Source of the DNA: Anaeromonas frigoriresistens | GTDB lineage: Bacteria; Bacillota; Clostridia; Tissierellales; SIT17 | Direction: 5' to 3' | Assembly: GCF_016820655.1 (NCBI RefSeq) | Contig: NZ_WSFT01000004.1 | Coordinates: forward strand, 1-34,556 | Length of the DNA: 34,556 nucleotides | In this document: in pieces, positions 25,967 through 34,525 of the stretch | How positions within the stretch are numbered: position 1 is the first letter of the stretch | Layout: the number at the start of each line of letters is the position of its first letter | Notes under the pieces: model-generated | The model's database searches: none | Seen by the model: the letters and a program-made list of their open reading frames with translations, nothing else | What the model was told of the DNA's origin: nothing | Position numbers and translations under genes: made by a program

Positions 25967-27688
25967 ATGAAAATGTCAAATATGTATATGCCTACATTAA
26001 GAGAAGTTCCATCAGAGGCTGAGATAGCTAGTCATCAATTGTTATTAAGGGCAGGAATGATGAGGAAGCTAGTTTCAGGAGTATACTCTTATTTGCCTTT
26101 AGGATTTAGAGTAATTAATAAAATAGAACAAATAGTTAGGGGAGAAATGGATAGAGCAGGCAGTCAAGAAGTTTTAATGTCAGCTATCCAACCAAAAGAA
26201 TTATGGGAAGAATCTGGTAGATGGGCTGACTTTGGACCTGAGATGTTTAGACTTAATGACAGACATGGTAGAGAATTTTGTCTTGGACCAACCCATGAAG
26301 AAATATTCACTGATCTTATCAGAAATGAATTAAAATCCTATAAACAATTACCTATGAATATATATCAAATTCAAACTAAATATAGAGATGAAAAGAGACC
26401 TAGATTTGGACTTATGAGGTCAAGAGAATTCATTATGAAAGATGCATATAGCTTTGATAAAGATTTAGAAGGTATGAATACTAGCTATATGGATATGTGG
26501 AAGGCTTATGAAAAATCTTTTGAAAGATGCGGTTTAGATTTTAGGGTAGTAGAAGGAGATGCTGGAGCTATGGGAAACGGAGATTCTCATGAGTTCATGG
26601 CAATGAGTGACGTAGGTGAAAGTGCAATAGCATATTGTAATGACTGTGACTATTCCGCCACTGATGAAAAGGCACAGGTGGTATATGATGTAAAAAGTTC
26701 TGTAAATTATTCATTAGAAAGGGAGGAAGTTCATACTCCTAATACTAAGACTATAGAAGAACTTGTGAAATTCTTCAATATCGAAGCTTCGAACTTTGTA
26801 AAGACATTATTGTATAAAGCCAAAGAAGATATCATAGCCGTACTTCTGCCAGGAGATAGAGAACTAAATGAAACTAAACTTATAAATTACTTAAATATTC
26901 CAGAACATGAGTTGGAATTATTAGATGAGGATAATATAAAGAAGGTTACTAGGGCAGAGGTAGGATTTGCAGGTCCAATAGGTATTCACCAAGATGTAAG
27001 AATTTTAATGGATTCTCGTATAAAGGATATGAAAAACTTTATTATTGGAGCGAATAAAACTGATTATCATATAAAAAATGTTAATACAGAAGACTTTATT
27101 GGAGAAGAAGTAGATGATTTGTTATTGGTGAAATTAGGAGATAAATGTCCTAAATGTGAAGCTGAGTTAGCTATTGATAGAGGGATAGAAGTAGGTAATA
27201 TATTCCAATTAGGAACTAAATATAGTGATGGTCTAAATGCTACTTTTCTTGACGAAAATGGAAAAGCTCAAAAATTTGTAATGGGTTCTTATGGTATTGG
27301 TATAACTAGAACCATGGCTGCAATAGTTGAGCAGAGCCATGATGAAAAAGGTATAATATGGCCTTTATCTGTGGCACCTTACCATGTAATAGTTACTATA
27401 ATAAATCCTAAAAAAGAAGATCAAATGGAATTAGGTCAAAAACTTTATGAAGAATTATTAGATAGAGGAATAGAAGTAATATTAGATGATAGAAAAGAAA
27501 GACCTGGAGTTAAATTTACTGATGCGGAGCTTATAGGTATACCTTTAAGAGTTACAGTAGGTAGAGATGCTAAAGATGGTATAGTTGAATTTTCCATAAG
27601 GGGAGAAGAAGAGAAGAAAAACATAAAAACTGATGAAGTATTTGAAAATGTTAAGAATCTTTTTGAAAGACAAGGTTTACGCATTTAA
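25967..27688 (+). CDS. proS: Prolyl-tRNA synthetase (bacterial type)
   Basis: A class II aminoacyl-tRNA synthetase charging tRNA-Pro. The 573-residue length is that of the bacterial form carrying the INS editing domain between motifs 2 and 3 (about 230-390), which removes mischarged Ala-tRNA-Pro. Motif 1 region [34 protein letters not shown], motif 2 [25 protein letters not shown] and motif 3 [17 protein letters not shown] are clear. The C-terminal anticodon-binding domain (about 470-573) ends the protein. ATG is preceded by AAGGGAG. Expression is governed by the proline T-box directly upstream, and a terminator follows, so proS is a single-gene unit. Confidence 0.97.
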   Translation: MKMSNMYMPTLREVPSEAEIASHQLLLRAGMMRKLVSGVYSYLPLGFRVINKIEQIVRGEMDRAGSQEVLMSAIQPKELWEESGRWADFGPEMFRLNDRHGREFCLGPTHEEIFTDLIRNELKSYKQLPMNIYQIQTKYRDEKRPRFGLMRSREFIMKDAYSFDKDLEGMNTSYMDMWKAYEKSFERCGLDFRVVEGDAGAMGNGDSHEFMAMSDVGESAIAYCNDCDYSATDEKAQVVYDVKSSVNYSLEREEVHTPNTKTIEELVKFFNIEASNFVKTLLYKAKEDIIAVLLPGDRELNETKLINYLNIPEHELELLDEDNIKKVTRAEVGFAGPIGIHQDVRILMDSRIKDMKNFIIGANKTDYHIKNVNTEDFIGEEVDDLLLVKLGDKCPKCEAELAIDRGIEVGNIFQLGTKYSDGLNATFLDENGKAQKFVMGSYGIGITRTMAAIVEQSHDEKGIIWPLSVAPYHVIVTIINPKKEDQMELGQKLYEELLDRGIEVILDDRKERPGVKFTDAELIGIPLRVTVGRDAKDGIVEFSIRGEEEKKNIKTDEVFENVKNLFERQGLRI

Positions 27689-27690
27689 TG

Positions 27691-27718
27691 AAAACCCAGG
27701 ATATCCTGGGTTTTTTTT
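27691..27718 (+). terminator. Terminator after proS
   Basis: A perfect 10-bp stem (27691-27700 with 27705-27714) with an ATAT loop and a run of eight T's from 27711. Confidence 0.9.
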
Positions 27719-27793
27719 AGTAGAATTATAAAGAATATTAATCATTAAGTAACAGATAATATGGTTAGTAAGCTAAGGTAAGGAGGATTTATT

Positions 27794-27910
27794 TTGAAAA
27801 TAAACAATAAGAAAAAAGTTCATAAATTTAGTTTTTTATCAGGACATTGGTGGGTGCTTCACATTATATTGATACTACTAGTTTTCTTTCTATTGATGAG
27901 GGTAATATGA
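27794..27910 (+). CDS. Small single-span membrane peptide (38 residues), unrecognised
   Basis: A short open frame begins at TTG 27794, eight bases after a full AAGGAGG (27780-27786), and ends at TGA 27908-27910. The peptide has a basic N-terminus with Lys/Asn-rich residues (KINNKKKVHK). Then comes a hydrophobic stretch from residue 19, with WWVLHIILILLVFFLL forming one membrane span, and a short MRVI tail. The positive-inside rule would put the N-terminus in the cytoplasm. It follows the proS terminator and precedes the gltX promoter, so it would need its own transcription, or read-through from proS. I do not recognise a family. The strong ribosome site and the sharp charge/hydrophobic division argue for a real gene; its small size and non-ATG start argue for caution. 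Confidence 0.55.
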   Translation: MKINNKKKVHKFSFLSGHWWVLHIILILLVFFLLMRVI

Positions 27911-27927
27911 TTTATATAAATGTATAC

Positions 27928-27956
27928 TTGATACCCACATAGATGTGGTATATAAT
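27928..27956 (+). promoter_or_regulatory. gltX promoter with inverted repeat in the spacer
   Basis: TTGATA (27928-27933), 17 bases, TATAAT (27951-27956). An inverted repeat, ATACCCACAT (27931-27940) with ATGTGGTAT (27943-27951), one bulged base apart from perfect, covers the whole spacer and touches both hexamers. It could be a repressor site. The rest of the 27715-28025 gap holds the small peptide gene above and nothing else I can support. Confidence 0.65.
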
Positions 27957-28025
27957 AATTAACTATAATAGAATGACTATCGGCAATTATATAGAAAATA
28001 GTATATAACAATGGAGGGTATATTA

Positions 28026-29513
28026 ATGAGTGATATTAGAGTAAGGTTTGCTCCCAGTCCTACGGGATTTGTACATATAGGAAGCTTAAGAACAGCATTA
28101 TATAATTTTTTATTTGCTAGAAACACTAAAGGGAAATATATATTGAGAATTGAGGATACAGATAGAACAAGATTTGTAGAGGGTGCTATTGAAAATCTCA
28201 TAGAATCTATGGAATGGGCAGGTATAAAACATGATGAGGGTGTATTTGTTGAAGATGGTAAAGTAGTACAAAAAGGTGAATATGGTCCTTATGTGCAATC
28301 AGAGAGATTAGATATCTATAAAAAATATATTGATGAACTTATAGAGAAGGGTCATGCTTATTATTGTTTCTGTTCAAAAGATAGATTGGATAAGGTTAGA
28401 GAACAACAAAAAGCTGAAGGTAAAGTTCCAAAATATGACGGATATTGTAGAAGTATAGATATTCATGAGGCTAAAGAAAGAATAGCTAATGGTGAAGAGT
28501 ATGTAGTTAGGCTTAAGTTGCCTGCTAATAAAAATATAGAATTTAATGATTTAGTTAGAGGAAAAGTTACTATAAATACAAATGACATGGATGATCAAGT
28601 ACTAATGAAATCTGATGGATTCCCAACATATCACTTTGCTGTAGTAATTGATGATCATTTAATGGAAATTTCTCATGTGGTTAGAGGGGAAGAATGGCTT
28701 CCATCTACTCCTAAACATGTATTTATGTTTGAAACTTTTGGTTGGGAAGCTCCAACATATGTTCATCTTCCTACAGTACTTAACAAGGATAAAAAGAAAT
28801 TAAGTAAAAGACAAGGAGATGTATCTGTAACTGATTTTAAAGACAAAGGATATCTTCCAGAAGCCTTAGATAATTACTTAGCATTAGTTGGCTGGAGTCC
28901 TGAAAGTAATGAAGAGATATTCTCTATGGAAGATCTAATAAAAGAATTCTCCTTTGATAGAGTCTCTAAAGCTGGAGGAGTATTTGATAAGGATAAACTA
29001 AATTGGATAAATGGGCAGTATATACGAGAGGCTAGTCTTGAAAAAATAACAAATCTAGCTATACCATATCTAATTGATGCTAATTATATTAGTGATAAAG
29101 ATGTAGAAGATAGATATGATTGGATTAAAACGATGGTATCTACTGTTAAAGAGAACTTATCCTATATTGCAGAAATAACAGAGAAAGTAGAACTATATTT
29201 TGACTCTGAAGTATCTCCTGAAGATGATGAAGTAGTGGATACTTTAAAAGGTGAACAGGTACCTAGTTTACTAGCGGCATTTAGAGAAGAATTAGAAGAA
29301 ATTGAAGAAATAGATGAAGAATTTGCAGCAGGAGTTATCAAAAAGATTCAAAAGAAAACCAAGGTTAAGGGGAAAAACCTTTTTATGCCTATAAGAGCAA
29401 TACTAACAGGTCAGCTACACGGTCCAGAAATGGTAAGTATAATTTTAGTATTAGGTAAACAAAATATACTTAATCGCATACAATATGTAGAAAATAATAT
29501 TTTAAATAAATAA
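28026..29513 (+). CDS. gltX: Glutamyl-tRNA synthetase
   Basis: A class I synthetase charging tRNA-Glu, and in organisms without GlnRS also tRNA-Gln for later amidation. The N-terminal Rossmann domain has [25 protein letters not shown] with the HIGH-type HIGS at 17-20. The KMSKS loop is KKLSKRQGD near residue 257. The C-terminal anticodon-binding helical domain (about 320-495) ends with [22 protein letters not shown]. The start is ATG 28026 (495 residues): GGAGGG (28013-28018) lies seven bases upstream and overlaps the alternative ATG at 28011. No terminator separates gltX from the cysteine T-box downstream, so cysE-cysS may be reached by read-through, as in B. subtilis gltX-cysE-cysS. Confidence 0.96.
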   Translation: MSDIRVRFAPSPTGFVHIGSLRTALYNFLFARNTKGKYILRIEDTDRTRFVEGAIENLIESMEWAGIKHDEGVFVEDGKVVQKGEYGPYVQSERLDIYKKYIDELIEKGHAYYCFCSKDRLDKVREQQKAEGKVPKYDGYCRSIDIHEAKERIANGEEYVVRLKLPANKNIEFNDLVRGKVTINTNDMDDQVLMKSDGFPTYHFAVVIDDHLMEISHVVRGEEWLPSTPKHVFMFETFGWEAPTYVHLPTVLNKDKKKLSKRQGDVSVTDFKDKGYLPEALDNYLALVGWSPESNEEIFSMEDLIKEFSFDRVSKAGGVFDKDKLNWINGQYIREASLEKITNLAIPYLIDANYISDKDVEDRYDWIKTMVSTVKENLSYIAEITEKVELYFDSEVSPEDDEVVDTLKGEQVPSLLAAFREELEEIEEIDEEFAAGVIKKIQKKTKVKGKNLFMPIRAILTGQLHGPEMVSIILVLGKQNILNRIQYVENNILNK

Positions 29514-29517
29514 AAGT

Positions 29518-29744
29518 GTTGAAAAGGAAAAGTAAATCTAAAAACACCTATAGAGAATAATCCTCCTGGCTGAAAGGGATTATGGTAAGTTTAGATTGAA
29601 AATGCACCTTTGAACTGCTTATTTGAAAGCTCAGTAGAGTAAGCCGGTGGCTCCGTTATAGCTTTTAAGAGGAACTTTACAGTTCAATTAGAGTGGAACC
29701 GCGAATAAATCGTCTCTATAATTATAGAGACGGTTTATTTTTTT
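29518..29744 (+). promoter_or_regulatory. Cysteine-specific T-box leader of cysE-cysS
   Basis: This is a tRNA-Cys-sensing leader between gltX and cysE. In stem I, AAAGG (about 29522-29527) pairs with CCTTT (29607-29611), and AATCTAAA pairs with TTTAGATT. Between them the specifier loop reads GAAAA-TGC-A, giving Cys codon TGC at 29603-29605. AGAGA and a TGGCTG apical segment are in the upper arm. The T-box motif AGAGTGGAACCGCG is at 29690-29703; its TGGA would pair with a UCCA acceptor end, which fits the U73 discriminator of tRNA-Cys. The terminator is CGTCTCTATA/TATAGAGACG (29711-29720, 29723-29732) followed by TTTATTTTTTTT. No convincing promoter lies between the gltX stop and the leader. 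Confidence 0.93.
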
Positions 29745-29821
29745 ATAAAAAAAATTGCAGAAGAAAAGAGATGTTTATAAGAATTTAATATATTTAAGTA
29801 GTAGAAAGAAGGATGAGGGTA

Positions 29822-30469
29822 ATGTTTGGAGGTATTAAGGAAGATATAAAAACTATACATGAAAGAGATCCCGCTGCAAAAAGTATTTTTGAAATAATAT
29901 TATGTTACCCAGGGTTACACGCTATGCTATCTCATAGAATAGCCCATTGGTTACATAGTAAAGGCTTTTTTTTAATTGCTAGAATAATATCTCAGATTAC
30001 TAGATTTTTCACAGGAATAGAAATTCATCCTGGAGCTAAGATAGGGAAGAGAGTATTTATAGATCATGGGATGGGAGTAGTAATTGGAGAGACTGCCGAA
30101 ATAGGTAATGATGTAACTATATATCAAGGAGTTACCTTGGGCGGAACAGGGAAACAGAGTGGAAAGAGACATCCTACTATAGGGAATAATGTGGTAATAA
30201 GTAGTGGAGCAAAGGTGTTAGGTCCTTTTAAAGTACATGATCATGCAAAGATAGGATCTGGAGCTGTTGTATTAAAAGAAGTACCAAGTTATGCTACAAT
30301 AGTAGGTGTACCAGGAAGAGTAGTTATAAGAAGTAAAGTCACATCTATAGAAGATATTGACTTAGATCAAGTGAAATTACCAGACCCTATATCTGATCAA
30401 TTAACATGTATGCAAAATAGAATAAGAATGTTAGAAGAAAAATTAAATAATAAGGAGGATGGAAAATGA
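29822..30469 (+). CDS. cysE: Serine O-acetyltransferase
   Basis: CysE acetylates serine with acetyl-CoA, the first step of cysteine synthesis. The N-terminal helical part (about 1-60) has [16 protein letters not shown] and [13 protein letters not shown]. Hexapeptide repeats forming the left-handed beta helix follow from about 65 ([43 protein letters not shown]), with the catalytic His in IDHG and another in GKRHPTIG. The start at 29822 gives AAGGA eight bases of spacing; the ATG at 29813 touches AAGG and is less likely. The ATGA overlap with cysS shows tight coupling, so cysteine supply and charging respond together to tRNA-Cys through the T-box. Confidence 0.93.
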   Translation: MFGGIKEDIKTIHERDPAAKSIFEIILCYPGLHAMLSHRIAHWLHSKGFFLIARIISQITRFFTGIEIHPGAKIGKRVFIDHGMGVVIGETAEIGNDVTIYQGVTLGGTGKQSGKRHPTIGNNVVISSGAKVLGPFKVHDHAKIGSGAVVLKEVPSYATIVGVPGRVVIRSKVTSIEDIDLDQVKLPDPISDQLTCMQNRIRMLEEKLNNKEDGK

Positions 30470-31866
30470 AATTATATAATACATTAACAAGAAAAAAAGA
30501 AGAATTTAATCCAATTAACAAGGATAAGGTTACAATGTATGTATGTGGACCTACAGTATATAATTATATTCATGTTGGTAATGCAAGACCATTAATAATA
30601 TTTGATGTAATGAGAAGGCATTTAAAATCTAAGGGGTATAATGTAGAATATCTTGTTAACTTTACTGATATAGATGATAAAATGATAACTAAAGCAAAAG
30701 AAGAGAATAAAACAGTTAAAGAAATTGCAGACACATTTATAGAAGAATATTATCAAGATGCAAAAAATCTACACTTATTAGAGGGGGAGACTATACATCC
30801 TAGAGCTACTGAAAACATTGTAGAAATAATAGAGTTTATAAAAGAATTAGAAGAAAAAGGATATGCTTATAGTGTTAATGGAGATGTATATTTCGATATT
30901 AGTAAAGTAAAGAATTATGGAAAATTATCTAATAAGAATATAGAACAATTAGAATCAGGAGCAAGAATAGGAGTAAATGAAGAAAAAAGAAATCCAATTG
31001 ACTTTACCCTATGGAAAAGCAAAAAAGAAGGAGAACCTGCGTGGGAAAGTCCTTGGGGTGAAGGAAGACCAGGATGGCATATAGAATGTTCTGTAATGGC
31101 AAGAAAATATTTAGGAGATACTATAGATATCCATGCAGGAGGGCATGATTTAGAATTCCCTCATCATGAGAATGAAATAGCTCAAAGTGAAAGTTTGACG
31201 AGTAAACCTTTTGCTAATTATTGGCTTCATAATGCAATGATAAATGTAGAAGATATAAAAATGTCTAAATCAAAAGCTAATTTCTTTACTGTAAGAGGAG
31301 TTAGTAAAGAATATGATTTAGAGGTAGTAAGGTACTTTATTTTATCTAGTCATTATAGAAGTCCTATAAACTTTAGTAGAGATATCTTAAATCAATCTAA
31401 AAATGGTCTTGAAAGACTTTATAATGGTAAAAATCATTTAAAATATATATTAGATAATTCTAAGGAAAAGAACTTACAAGAAAAAGATAACAACACTATA
31501 GATGATATTAAAGAATTTAAAGTTAAATTTATACAAAGTATGGAAGATGATTTAAACACCGCAGATGCACTATCGAAAATATTTGAACTAATCAAGTATT
31601 CCAATACTAACTTAAATGCAGATACGCCTAAGGAAGTTATAAAATTCACTTATGATATATTAATGGAATTAAGTAATATAATGGGCTTATTATACAAAGG
31701 TGAGGAAATATTGGAAGAGGAAATATTAAATCTTATCCAAAAAAGGATAGATGCAAGAAATAATAAAGACTATGCATTAGCTGATGAAATTAGAGATAGT
31801 TTAAAAGAAAAAGGTATCATATTAGAAGATACTAAGGAAGGTACCAAATGGAAAAAACAAATGTAG
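30466..31866 (+). CDS. cysS: Cysteinyl-tRNA synthetase
   Basis: A class I synthetase that attaches cysteine to tRNA-Cys. [24 protein letters not shown] holds the zinc ligand Cys27 and the HIGH-type HVGN (36-39). [16 protein letters not shown] contributes another zinc cysteine, [17 protein letters not shown] the zinc His residues, and KMSKS is at 265-269. The C-terminal DALR-type helical domain (about 320-400) and short anticodon-contacting tail complete 466 residues, the normal length. The start ATG overlaps the cysE stop (ATGA), and the end overlaps mrnC by 19 bases, so all three are translationally linked. Confidence 0.96.
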   Translation: MKLYNTLTRKKEEFNPINKDKVTMYVCGPTVYNYIHVGNARPLIIFDVMRRHLKSKGYNVEYLVNFTDIDDKMITKAKEENKTVKEIADTFIEEYYQDAKNLHLLEGETIHPRATENIVEIIEFIKELEEKGYAYSVNGDVYFDISKVKNYGKLSNKNIEQLESGARIGVNEEKRNPIDFTLWKSKKEGEPAWESPWGEGRPGWHIECSVMARKYLGDTIDIHAGGHDLEFPHHENEIAQSESLTSKPFANYWLHNAMINVEDIKMSKSKANFFTVRGVSKEYDLEVVRYFILSSHYRSPINFSRDILNQSKNGLERLYNGKNHLKYILDNSKEKNLQEKDNNTIDDIKEFKVKFIQSMEDDLNTADALSKIFELIKYSNTNLNADTPKEVIKFTYDILMELSNIMGLLYKGEEILEEEILNLIQKRIDARNNKDYALADEIRDSLKEKGIILEDTKEGTKWKKQM

Positions 31867-32291
31867 ATAATAAAGAATTAGAAAAGAGAGATTGGACAGT
31901 TAGAGAGGTGAGTATGCTCTCTCCTCTTCAACTGGCCTATGTAGGAGATGCTGTTTATGAGGTTTTTATCAGAACTCACCTCTTAGAAAATAAAAAGGTG
32001 TCTGTAAATGATCTTCATAAAAAAGCTATTGGGTTTGTGAAAGCAGAGGCGCAATCTAATATAATTCATGAAATAATGGATAAACTAACTGAGGAAGAAG
32101 TCTCAATAGTTAAAAGAGGAAGAAATACAAAATCAGGTACTGTACCTAAAAATGCAAACATAACTGATTATAGGTATGCAACAGGCTTTGAAGCTTTAGT
32201 GGGTTATTTATATCTATTAAAAAGACAGAATAGAATAGAGGAAATATTTAGCATGATTATAGAAAACGAAGGAACACTGAGGAGGGAATAA
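31848..32291 (+). CDS. mrnC: Mini-ribonuclease III
   Basis: MrnC is a ribonuclease III-like enzyme lacking the dsRNA-binding domain that matures 23S rRNA ends in Firmicutes. The catalytic domain begins at LSPLQLAYVGDAVYEVFIR (about 25-43), with the Asp of the RNase III signature. HKKAIGFVKAEAQS and KRGRNTKSGTVPKNANITDYRYATGFEALVGYLYL follow, the second acidic site being in GFEALVG. The 147-residue length and lack of a double-strand-binding domain separate it from Rnc. It overlaps the end of cysS by 19 bases and its stop is one base from rlmB, so the RNA-maturation pair is in the cys operon. Confidence 0.93.
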   Translation: MEKTNVDNKELEKRDWTVREVSMLSPLQLAYVGDAVYEVFIRTHLLENKKVSVNDLHKKAIGFVKAEAQSNIIHEIMDKLTEEEVSIVKRGRNTKSGTVPKNANITDYRYATGFEALVGYLYLLKRQNRIEEIFSMIIENEGTLRRE

Positions 32292-32292
32292 T

Positions 32293-33039
32293 ATGGATAA
32301 TACGGGATATATAGAAGGACGAAATCCTGTTATGGAGGCTCTGAAAGCTGGAAGAGATATAGAAAAGATATTTATAGAAGAAGGAAACAAATCTGGATCC
32401 ATAATTAAAATTAAACAAATAGCTAAAGATAGAGGCATAGTAACTCAGTATGTCCATAAAAATAAGCTGCAATCTATGGCTGATACTCAGTCTCATCAAG
32501 GAGTAATTGCTTTAGTATCTTCCCATAGTTACAAGAATTTAGAAGATATACTTAAAATAGCAAAAGAGAGAGAAGAAGATCCTTTTATTATTATTTTAGA
32601 TGAAATTAAAGATCCCCATAATCTAGGATCTATTATGAGAACTGCAGAATGTGTAGGGGCTCATGGTATTATTATTCCTAAAAGACGCTCTGTTGGATTA
32701 ACTGCAACTGTAGGTAAAACTTCTGCTGGGGCAATAGAATATATGCCCGTAGTAAAGGTTCCAAATATAGCTAGTATAATAGATGTATTAAAAGAAAAGG
32801 GGATTTGGATATATGGAGCTGATATGTCTGGTGAAGAAAATTATTATAATACTAATCTAACTGGACCTATTGGTGTAGTCATCGGGAGTGAAGGTAGTGG
32901 AATGAGTAGATTAGTTAAAGAAAAATGTGATGTACTAGTTAGAATACCAATGAAAGGTAATGTTTCCTCCCTTAATGCATCTGTAGCTGGATCGATTATT
33001 ATGTATGATGTATTAAGACAGCGGGGAATGAAAAAATAA
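32293..33039 (+). CDS. rlmB: SPOUT-family RNA 2'-O-methyltransferase (RlmB/TrmH type)
   Basis: This enzyme transfers methyl from S-adenosylmethionine to a ribose 2'-OH, most likely of G2251 (E. coli numbering) in 23S rRNA. The N-terminal substrate-binding domain (1-75, YIEGRNPVMEALKAGRDIEKIFI) resembles the L30e-like domain of RlmB. The knotted SPOUT domain (about 90-248) has motif 1 DPHNLGSIMRTAECVGAHGII, motif 2 GVVIGSEGSGMS and motif 3 IPMKGNVSSLNASVAGSIIMYD. The length of 248 residues is standard. It follows mrnC and precedes the yacP-like gene by a single base each, as in B. subtilis. The RNA site is inferred from the family. Confidence 0.91.
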   Translation: MDNTGYIEGRNPVMEALKAGRDIEKIFIEEGNKSGSIIKIKQIAKDRGIVTQYVHKNKLQSMADTQSHQGVIALVSSHSYKNLEDILKIAKEREEDPFIIILDEIKDPHNLGSIMRTAECVGAHGIIIPKRRSVGLTATVGKTSAGAIEYMPVVKVPNIASIIDVLKEKGIWIYGADMSGEENYYNTNLTGPIGVVIGSEGSGMSRLVKEKCDVLVRIPMKGNVSSLNASVAGSIIMYDVLRQRGMKK

Positions 33040-33040
33040 A

Positions 33041-33568
33041 ATGAGTGCAAAGAAAAAAGAATATCTTTTTGTAGATGGTTACAATATCATTAATGGATGG
33101 CAGAGCTTAAAATCTATTAGTAAAATAAGCTTAGATTCTGCAAGATCTGAGCTTATTGAAACTATGGCAGAGTATCAATCTTTTACTGGAATTGAGGTTA
33201 TCATAGTGTTTGATGCCCACCTAGTGAAAGGAAGCAATCAAAAAGAAGAAAGAGTATATGGTCTAACAGTTGTATATACAAAAGAAAGGCAAACCGCTGA
33301 TAGTTATATAGAGAATAAATTAGACTCTATGGGTAGAAACAAAACTGTAAGGGTAGCTACATCTGACTGGGTAGAGCAGCAAGTTGTTTTAGGCAGAGGT
33401 GGGACAAGGATATCAGCTAGAGAACTAGAAATTGAAGTAAATAACGTTAAAAGAGCAATAAAAAGACAGAAAAGTAAGAAAACGACCAGAGAAGAAGATG
33501 ATTTACTAAGTGGTAGGTTAGATAAAGAAATTTTGAAAAAATTTGAAAAAATGAGAAGAAATCAGTAA
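33041..33568 (+). CDS. NYN-domain ribonuclease, YacP/Rae1 family
   Basis: The 175-residue protein has a PIN-like NYN fold. It begins YLFVDGYNIINGW, with an acidic metal ligand in VDGYN, followed by VIIVFDAHLVKG and TADSYIENKLDSM, then VRVATSDWVEQQVVLGRGGTRISARELEIEV. The B. subtilis member, Rae1, enters the ribosomal A site and cleaves certain mRNAs during translation. The positively charged C-terminal tail (about 140-175) is lysine/arginine-rich. It starts one base after rlmB and relies on a distant GGGGA, so translation is probably coupled. It is the last gene of the gltX-to-yacP series. Confidence 0.9.
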   Translation: MSAKKKEYLFVDGYNIINGWQSLKSISKISLDSARSELIETMAEYQSFTGIEVIIVFDAHLVKGSNQKEERVYGLTVVYTKERQTADSYIENKLDSMGRNKTVRVATSDWVEQQVVLGRGGTRISARELEIEVNNVKRAIKRQKSKKTTREEDDLLSGRLDKEILKKFEKMRRNQ

Positions 33569-33573
33569 ATTTC

Positions 33574-33603
33574 TTGACTGTAATGTTATCATTCATATAT
33601 AAT
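33574..33603 (+). promoter_or_regulatory. sigH promoter
   Basis: TTGACT (33574-33579), 18 bases, TATAAT (33598-33603), in the 82-base gap before sigH. Its sigma-A type would allow vegetative expression of the sporulation sigma factor. Confidence 0.72.
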
Positions 33604-33650
33604 GAGTATGTAAGTCTGAGATTTTCAACGATTATCTGGAGGCGATATTT

Positions 33651-34307
33651 GTGGGGTTAACAGTACAAAAGAAACTTTCTGAATTATACACTATTGATTA
33701 TCACTTTATGGAAGATGAAGAGATAGTAAAGAAAGCTAAGGACGGGGATGCTCAAGCTTTAGAATACCTTATAAAAAAGTATAAAAACTTTGTAAGAGCT
33801 AAAGCTCGAAGTTATTTTTTAATAGGAGCAGATAAAGAAGACATAATTCAAGAAGGTATGATAGGTTTGTATAAGGCTGTTAGGGATTTTAGAGAGGACA
33901 AGCTGGCTTCGTTCAGGGCATTTGCTGAACTTTGCATAACTAGACAGATTATTACTGCAATTAAAACAGCTACTAGGCAGAAACATATTCCTTTAAATTC
34001 CTATGTATCTTTAAATAAGCCTATATATGATGAGGATTCTGATAGAACATTGATGGATGTATTATCAGGAGCTAAAATTACTGATCCAGAGGAGCTCATT
34101 ATAAGTCGTGAAGAATTAAATAGAATGGAAGCAAAAATTGGCGAAATATTAAGCGACTTAGAATGGGAAGTATTGATGTCTTATTTGCAGGGGAAGTCCT
34201 ATCAAGAAATAGCAGTGGATTTGGAAAGGCATGTTAAATCTATAGATAACGCCTTACAGAGAGTAAAAAGAAAGTTAGAAAGATCATTAGAGCTTAAAGA
34301 GGCCTAG
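33651..34307 (+). CDS. sigH: RNA polymerase sigma-H factor
   Basis: SigH directs transcription of genes for the onset of sporulation and, in some clostridia, of stationary-phase functions. The 218-residue protein has the sigma-70 region-1.2/2 block (about 20-110: DEEIVKKAKDGDAQALEYLIKKYKNFVRAKAR, then DKEDIIQEGMIGLYKAVRDFRED, with SFRAFAELCITRQIITAIKTATRQKH). The region-4 helix-turn-helix is at about 165-212 (LSDLEWEVLMSYLQGKSYQEIAVDLERHVKSIDNALQRVKRKL). It lacks region 1.1 and is larger than ECF factors. GTG lies eight bases after TGGAGG. The position after yacP and before translation genes is the conserved sigH site. Confidence 0.95.
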   Translation: MGLTVQKKLSELYTIDYHFMEDEEIVKKAKDGDAQALEYLIKKYKNFVRAKARSYFLIGADKEDIIQEGMIGLYKAVRDFREDKLASFRAFAELCITRQIITAIKTATRQKHIPLNSYVSLNKPIYDEDSDRTLMDVLSGAKITDPEELIISREELNRMEAKIGEILSDLEWEVLMSYLQGKSYQEIAVDLERHVKSIDNALQRVKRKLERSLELKEA

Positions 34308-34326
34308 AATTTAACAATTTTATCTA

Positions 34327-34355
34327 TTGACAATAAAATTCTTACATAGTACAAT
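34327..34355 (+). promoter_or_regulatory. Promoter of tRNA-Thr and tuf
   Basis: TTGACA (34327-34332), 17 bases, TACAAT (34350-34355); the tRNA begins 21 bases after the -10. An AT-rich inverted repeat, AATTTTAT (34316-34323) with ATAAAATT (34333-34340), flanks the -35 element. Confidence 0.8.
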
Positions 34356-34375
34356 AATTAACAGTAGTTTTAAGT

Positions 34376-34451
34376 GCCCATGTAGCTCAGTAGGTAGAGT
34401 ACTTGCATGGTAAGCAAGAGGTCACCGGTTCAATCCCGGTCATGGGCTCCA
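34376..34451 (+). tRNA. tRNA-Thr (anticodon GGU)
   Basis: A 76-base cloverleaf with an encoded CCA. The acceptor pairs GCCCATG (34376-34382) with CATGGGC (34441-34447). The D arm is AGCTCAGTAGGTAGAGT. The anticodon stem is CTTGC/GCAAG around the loop ATGGTAA, with anticodon GGT reading ACC/ACU. The T arm is CCGGTTCAATCCCGG. The discriminator is T (34448), then CCA (34449-34451). Confidence 0.96.
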
Positions 34452-34525
34452 ATATAGTGTTTCCTTTTCAAGAAACACCCGGTACAGTTTACTTAAATAA
34501 TATATAATATTAAGGAGGAATTATA

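Noticed and set aside
34457-34478. Terminator between tRNA-Thr and tuf
   Set aside because: A 7-bp stem exists, but it is followed by CCCGG rather than T's; more likely a processing or spacer hairpin.
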